From positions 564,757 to 628,756 of the forward strand of contig ML213517.1 of the NCBI GenBank assembly GCA_004369045.1: DNA of 64,000 nucleotides, given 5' to 3'. Positions 60,301 to 64,000 of the stretch are shown here, in pieces. The notes under the pieces were generated by a model. That model searched no databases. It saw nothing but the letters and a program-made list of their open reading frames with translations, and was not told the origin of the DNA. Each line of letters starts with the position of its first letter. Position 1 is the first letter of the stretch. The stretch is from Heliocybe sulcata. Taxonomy: Eukaryota; Basidiomycota; Agaricomycetes; Gloeophyllales; Gloeophyllaceae. Made by a program: the position numbers and the translations under genes.

Positions 60301-60682
60301 GCAGAGCACGATGAGCACTATCGTTGCCGGTGGCGCTCCATCTTGAAAAGCTTGGTCGACAGCAGCCTAGTATCAGACTCTTGTGTAATCAGAAAGGGAA
60401 AGCATACTCGGAGTGTTGCCGTACGTGATTTGGACGCAAATGCCTTCGGAGAAGGTGCGTGGCCCTGGATCCCGAGGCGCGGCGGTACCGTCAATCGGTC
60501 GCTCGTCCTCGCAGCAAAGACCCAGCGTGGATTAAGGGAAGTCGTGTCATAGAAGCGAGCAGTCGTGCCATGGCGTCTTGCCGAGCGTCCAAAGCCATGT
60601 TTAGCCTCCATTACTTGGATCAGTGTTCTTCTCTTTTCTTTTGTTCGGACAAGGTATACGGTCGGGCAGCAATTCACAATCG

Positions 60683-60741
60683 CGTGTTCGCTATAGCTGG
60701 TCGGGCAATGCAACCCTGCAAGACCAACTATAGCGAACACG
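60683..60741. repeat. Hairpin-forming inverted repeat, 20-bp arms
   Basis: Left arm 60683-60702 (CGTGTTCGCTATAGCTGGTC) and right arm 60722-60741 are reverse complements at 19 of 20 positions, around a 19-nt loop. Each arm contains the palindrome CTATAG. There is no open frame or known element around it. Confidence 0.8.
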
Positions 60742-61048
60742 TGAAGAACCCGGTTCGGTCGATCAGTTTTCTTCAGAACTGGTGCAATATACCCCAAAGA
60801 CTTTCATGAATAGGTCATACCAGTCTAGGTGTAGAGAATTCGAAGTGGTCAAGCATTTAGTACTTGATGTTCGACGAAGCTGGGTATGTGGAGGAAGCAG
60901 TATCGATGAGGCCAGGGCGCGGGAATATATAGGCCTGGTGGTGAGTCCCTATTAATTAGCGTTGCCCGTCAGTTGCCGCGTTGACGTTGCCCCATCAACG
61001 CGCCCGTCGATAATTACTGTAGCATGCTCGACTAGGAGTAACTTCTCC

Positions 61049-61146
61049 CGAACGCGTTCGCGAACCGCGACCGCGAACCCGAACGTCACGAACGTCGAAG
61101 CCGCACGTGACGGTGCTTGTGGCGTTTGTGTCTGACGTTCGCGAAC
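61049..61146. promoter_or_regulatory. Palindromic elements upstream of the coiled-coil gene
   Basis: CGAACGCGTTCG (61049-61060, containing the MluI-box-like ACGCGT) overlaps GTTCGCGAAC (61056-61065). GTTCGCGAAC recurs exactly at 61137-61146, 81 bp on and about 98 bp before the start codon at 61244. Repeated ACGTCACGAACGT-like text lies between. Possible binding sites for a dimeric factor; inferred from symmetry only. Confidence 0.45.
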
Positions 61147-61243
61147 GCCCCTGTCGACCAGACGTTCTCCTCATCCCTCACTCTATCAACATCATCGCCC
61201 CGTCGCTCATCTTAAATCCTTCACCTTTACACACTCCGCAGCC

Positions 61244-61728
61244 ATGGTCGCCATCGGCCCCCAGCCTGACTTCGCCCACATCTCGGACAAATTCCGCCAG
61301 CTGTCGGTGCAGTTCTCGCACTGCCAGAACATCCCCGCCCTCGACGCCGGCAACGCCATCCTGGACGCCATCCGCGCCCTCCAGCAGAGCATGAACGAGC
61401 GCTTCGACGCCATGGACCGCCGCTTCGACGAGCGCTTCGACGCCATGGACCGCCGCTTCGACGAGCGCTTCGATGCCTTGGACCGCCGCTTCGACCAACG
61501 CTTCGATGTCTGGGACCGCCGCTTCGATGCTATCGACCAGCGCCTCGACGCCATGGACCACCGCTTCAACGTCGCGCAGGAGCGCACCCAGCGCCGCATC
61601 GACATCCAGTACGTCCTTCCTTCTGCCCTCCTTTCTGCCATCACTTCCGTAAGTAATCCCGACTAACCCGTCACTCGCACAACAGAGACCAAAACTCCCA
61701 AGCCCCGAACAGTTCTGAAACCAACTGA
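61244..61728 (+). CDS. Small hendecad-repeat coiled-coil protein
   Basis: Two exons, 61244-61608 and 61686-61728, give 135 aa (408 nt, phases agree; intron GTACGTCC...CAACAG). The N-terminus FAHISDKFRQLSVQFSHCQN with IPALDAGNAILDAI is followed by near-perfect 11-residue repeats (ERFDAMDRRFD), then FDVWDRRFDAIDQRLDAMDH, RFNVAQERTQRRIDIQ and a short polar tail. Eleven-residue periodicity with F, A/M and D at fixed places predicts a right-handed or slightly unwound coiled coil. Comparable short proteins with a QNIPA segment and repeated coils are, from memory, common in agaricomycetes; function unknown. No signal peptide. Confidence 0.72.
61397..61528 (+). repeat. Four 33-bp tandem repeats in coiled-coil gene
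   Basis: Units start at 61397, 61430, 61463 and 61496, each encoding an 11-residue [EQ]RFDxxDRRFD unit. The first two are almost identical at DNA level and the later ones drift. This suggests recent slippage or unequal exchange. Confidence 0.85.
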
Positions 61729-62881
61729 GAGCGCCGCTCCCCCCAGCCACCCCACCCCCCCAAACCGGTGGCGTTCTTCGTGTGTCAGCGTTAGTCTACT
61801 TCATGTTTTTGCCTTGTCAAAGTCTCTCCGGCGGCTGGCTCTATAAAGTCTAGATTTCTTCCTTGTTCCATAAATGAATGATCAGTCACCGACGTCCCAC
61901 GATTGATGCGGCCTCCGGTGATTTTCATTGGAATACTGATCATGAAGGTCCGTACACTGCAGGAAATTTGGGAGTTCGAAATTCCGCGAGGTGTCCGCGC
62001 TCTCCGAGTCGCGCCACGATTGTGCTGCTGTGACACCACGCGCACGTGACCATCGTCACAGTTATCGTTAGTGTCCTGCTTTCTCCGGCCTGTGTTCCTT
62101 TCCTCCGTGCGATACTTCCTCTACTTGCAGGCAAAATTCGTAAGATTTTATTCATAAAAATTATATGGAGTTTATTTGCTGAGATTGCGGTGTCAAACTC
62201 TCATCAAAGCTATAAATCACGTCTGATATGTAGCTGGGCTTTGAAATTAATCAGTTGGTAAACTTTGGAGAGGGACAGAGTGTTGGACAATGTCAGATAA
62301 ATTTTGGCCAAACTCAGGATATTTTTTAAGCTATTCATAGCAGAAGATGAGCAGAAGTAAATCACAATATCAACCAGACTTTTGCAGCCACCAGCACAGC
62401 CACCAAAATATTATCTAATGAGCCCTTTGCGGCTGACTTGTTCTGCTACCCGGACACCCCGGAATTTCCATTTCCTGGATGTCCTCGTATACTGGCACTC
62501 GTACAGCGTTCACTCAGAAGGATCGTCCGAGTTGCGAAGTCCACTACTACTGTGCATATAATATTTTGCTGGATACTATTCTTCTACGGAATGTGCGGAA
62601 CAGCGTGGCTGATACAGTCGGTTATCCTGGACGTATTTGCCAAGCCTGGGTGTCGTCACTACTGCTCACCTGGTGGCACCCGCATAATTGTAGGGAATCC
62701 ACGCGCCCGTTGTGCTATGGAGGTACCACAAGAATGTAGCCACTGTCCTATACTTCGCCTCGGGCGGCTTGCCGGAAGAACCGAAAACCTGGCTTCACAC
62801 AACACCGTATAAAAATACATATGCCAATATGGACCGCGAGACAGCGGCGTCGCTCAGACGGGTCTCCTCTCAATTTACACC
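61729..62881. other. Intergenic with an AT-rich island
   Basis: No gene supported. About 62130-62420 is clearly richer in A and T than the surrounding sequence (runs such as TTTTATTCATAAAAATTATA), without terminal repeats. The MFS promoter must lie at the right edge. Confidence 0.45.
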
Positions 62882-64000
62882 ATGTCGGTTCGCTCGGATA
62901 ACTACGAAGACGCGTTCGCTAACAGGGAGAAGACTGGCGGCGTTCTGGATGTCGAAACAGTGGCTCAAGTACGAGAACGCGCTGCTCCGAAGGACGCCGG
63001 CGACGAGGTTTCCCCAGAAGAGCGCCGGCTGGTACGCAAGCTTGACCGCAGGATTCTGCCCTTTGCATGTCTCATGTACCTGTTCTCCTGTAAGTACGGA
63101 CAGTATCAGCGTCTCTGATGCCTCAGATGGCCAGATAATGTTTGAACGACCAGATCTCGACCGAACGAATCTGGGTAACGCCCGTCTACAAGGCTTACCC
63201 CAAGACACCTTACATGGCGACCCGACTGGCACCTTGTTCGACTGGGTCAACTCGGCTTTCTTCTTCTCATATGTACGTCCGTATTTCACGAGGATGTTTC
63301 CGCGTAAAGCTGATACACTTCTTGTTATACGATAGATCTTATGCCAGATTCCGGCGACTATCATCTCGAAGTTGTACCCTCCTCGAGTGTGGTTAGCATG
63401 TACCGCTATTGGGTGGGGGATATGCTCCACACTCATGGTACGGACGAGTTGCATTACTTAAGATAATGTCACTAATGGTTCAGTAGGCCGCCGGATATAA
63501 TCCTCAGGGACTGATCGTTGCGCGCATAGGTATGGGGTTCTTTGAAGCTGGATTCGGCCCCGGTATTCCGCTATATTTCTGTAGGCGAATATCCCAATGC
63601 TACTTCTCTTGCAATAATGACGTACGGAGTGCAGCCCTATTCTACACAAAAGAAGAGATGGGTCTAAGGATGGCGTACTGGTTTGGTTTCGCGGCTGTAG
63701 CAGGCGCGTTCGGTGGAGTGATCGCTTTCGGCATCCAACACGCACATGCAGCTATAGCCAACTGGAGGCTACTGTTCATCATTGAGGTTAGCAATGTCAC
63801 GCAGTGCTTGCGTTGTTTCAGCGCTGAGTGAGATGTATCAGGGTATCCCTTCCGTGTTGCTCGGGCTGGCAGCCATGTTCTTCCTTCCGGACCGCCCTGA
63901 AATGTCCAAGATATTCACGCCTGAAGAGCGGATATTAGCGGTGGAGAGAATGAACAGGGATGCCTCTGGTGACGTAGGGCTGACCTTAAACAAAAGTGCG
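62882..64000 (+). CDS. MFS transporter, anion:cation symporter (Dal5/allantoate permease-like), 5' part
   Basis: Plasma-membrane proton symporter family carrying small organic anions such as allantoate, nicotinate or related acids; the exact substrate cannot be told. Start MSVRSDNYEDAFANREKTG is a cytosolic N-terminus. LVRKLDRRILPFACLMYLFS continues across an intron into YLDRTNLGNARLQGL, the family's first-helix signature. Then WVNSAFFFSYILCQIPATII, GLIVARIGMGFFEAGFGPGI (helix 4-5), ALFYTKEEMGLRMAYWFGFA, AGAFGGVIAFGIQ, ANWRLLFIIEG and IPSVLLGLAAMFFLPDRPEM follow. After FTPEERILAVERMNRDASGD (the central loop) the gene runs off the window, so roughly the N-terminal half is present. Several short GT-AG introns are used. 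Confidence 0.92.

Larger units (their letters stand above)
57378..61243. other. 3.9-kb gene-free tract
   Basis: No gene supported. Contains a strong inverted repeat (60683-60741), a short perfect stem (60977-61002) and CG-rich palindromes close to the next gene (61049-61146). Open stretches such as 58797-58982 (+) have a hydrophobic look but no start context, splice-supported extension or motif. Confidence 0.5.

Noticed and set aside
60977-61002. 8-bp perfect stem CGCGTTGA/TCAACGCG
   Set aside because: Short enough to occur by chance in CG-rich DNA; noted only as part of the palindrome-rich area.
57378-61243. Search for transposon ends or LTR-like repeats in the gene-free tract
   Set aside because: No matching terminal repeats, target duplications or coding remains could be seen by eye.
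61178-61750. 190-codon open frame opposite the coiled-coil gene
   Set aside because: Shadow of the 33-bp tandem repeats; the + strand frame has a good start, an intron and family-like text.

Overview
The window is nuclear DNA of a filamentous basidiomycete, most likely an Agaricomycete of the mushroom or wood-decay type. The evidence is dense protein-coding genes broken by many short introns of about 45-60 bp, GT-AG ends with CTRAY-like branch sites, a multi-intron class II cytochrome P450 family, a Het-C gene, an Rrm4-type RNA transporter, and protein sequences closest in style to those known from Agaricomycetes. No rRNA, tRNA, CRISPR array or intact transposon could be supported.

Layout. 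1-1.0 kb: 3' end of a cytochrome P450. 1.2-2.5 kb: a lineage-specific hypothetical gene. 3.0-5.5 kb: BRF1 (TFIIIB), convergent with a G3BP-like NTF2/RRM/RGG protein (5.7-7.5 kb, minus). 8.2-12.1 kb: Het-C. 13.2-13.8 kb: small hypothetical gene, convergent with a Fus3/Kss1-type MAP kinase (14.6-16.1 kb, minus). 16.1-19.3 kb: gene-free tract. 19.3-21.4 kb: RAD52, convergent with DEAD-box helicase MAK5 (21.8-24.7 kb, minus). 24.7-26.6 kb: gene-poor. 26.6-28.9 kb: telomere factor STN1, convergent with a TenA-like protein (29.1-29.9 kb, minus). The TenA gene shares a 213-bp divergent promoter with the mRNA export adaptor YRA1/ALYREF (30.1-31.1 kb). 31.1-34.2 kb: gene-free tract with coding-like shards. 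34.2-35.9 kb: C2H2 zinc-finger gene, convergent with AIP1 (36.2-38.9 kb, minus). 39.2-41.6 kb: the spindle checkpoint protein Mad3/BubR1, minus. 42.9-45.8 kb: Rrm4-like endosomal RNA-binding protein. 46.9-48.1 kb: zinc alcohol dehydrogenase (minus) with a clear TATA box. 48.2-53.1 kb: gene-poor, with a decayed F-box gene. 53.1-55.9 kb: complete P450 paralogous to the first, convergent with ERG6 (56.1-57.4 kb, minus). 57.4-61.2 kb: gene-free, with a strong hairpin-forming inverted repeat. 61.2-61.7 kb: small hendecad-repeat coiled-coil gene. 62.9-64 kb: 5' part of an MFS transporter.

The genes do not form one pathway. Most are conserved housekeeping genes: Pol III transcription, ribosome biogenesis, mRNA export and transport, recombination, telomere capping, mitosis, actin turnover and sterol synthesis. 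They are separated by 1-4 kb tracts of unconstrained or decayed sequence, and accessory genes (P450s, MFS, ADH, hypothetical proteins) lie next to those tracts.

The most notable observation is in Mad3. After a canonical ABBA-KEN-ABBA-like cassette, the ABBA-like hexapeptide recurs as an array, twelve motif-like copies in all, far more than a checkpoint protein is usually thought to carry. Other points of interest are a 17-nt microexon inside the third RRM of the Rrm4-like gene, two probable GC-AG introns, two start codons split onto 3-4 nt first exons, and a 20-bp-arm hairpin. Exon models were built by eye from splice consensus, reading phase and family conservation. Where exon lengths are summed, the total is divisible by three.
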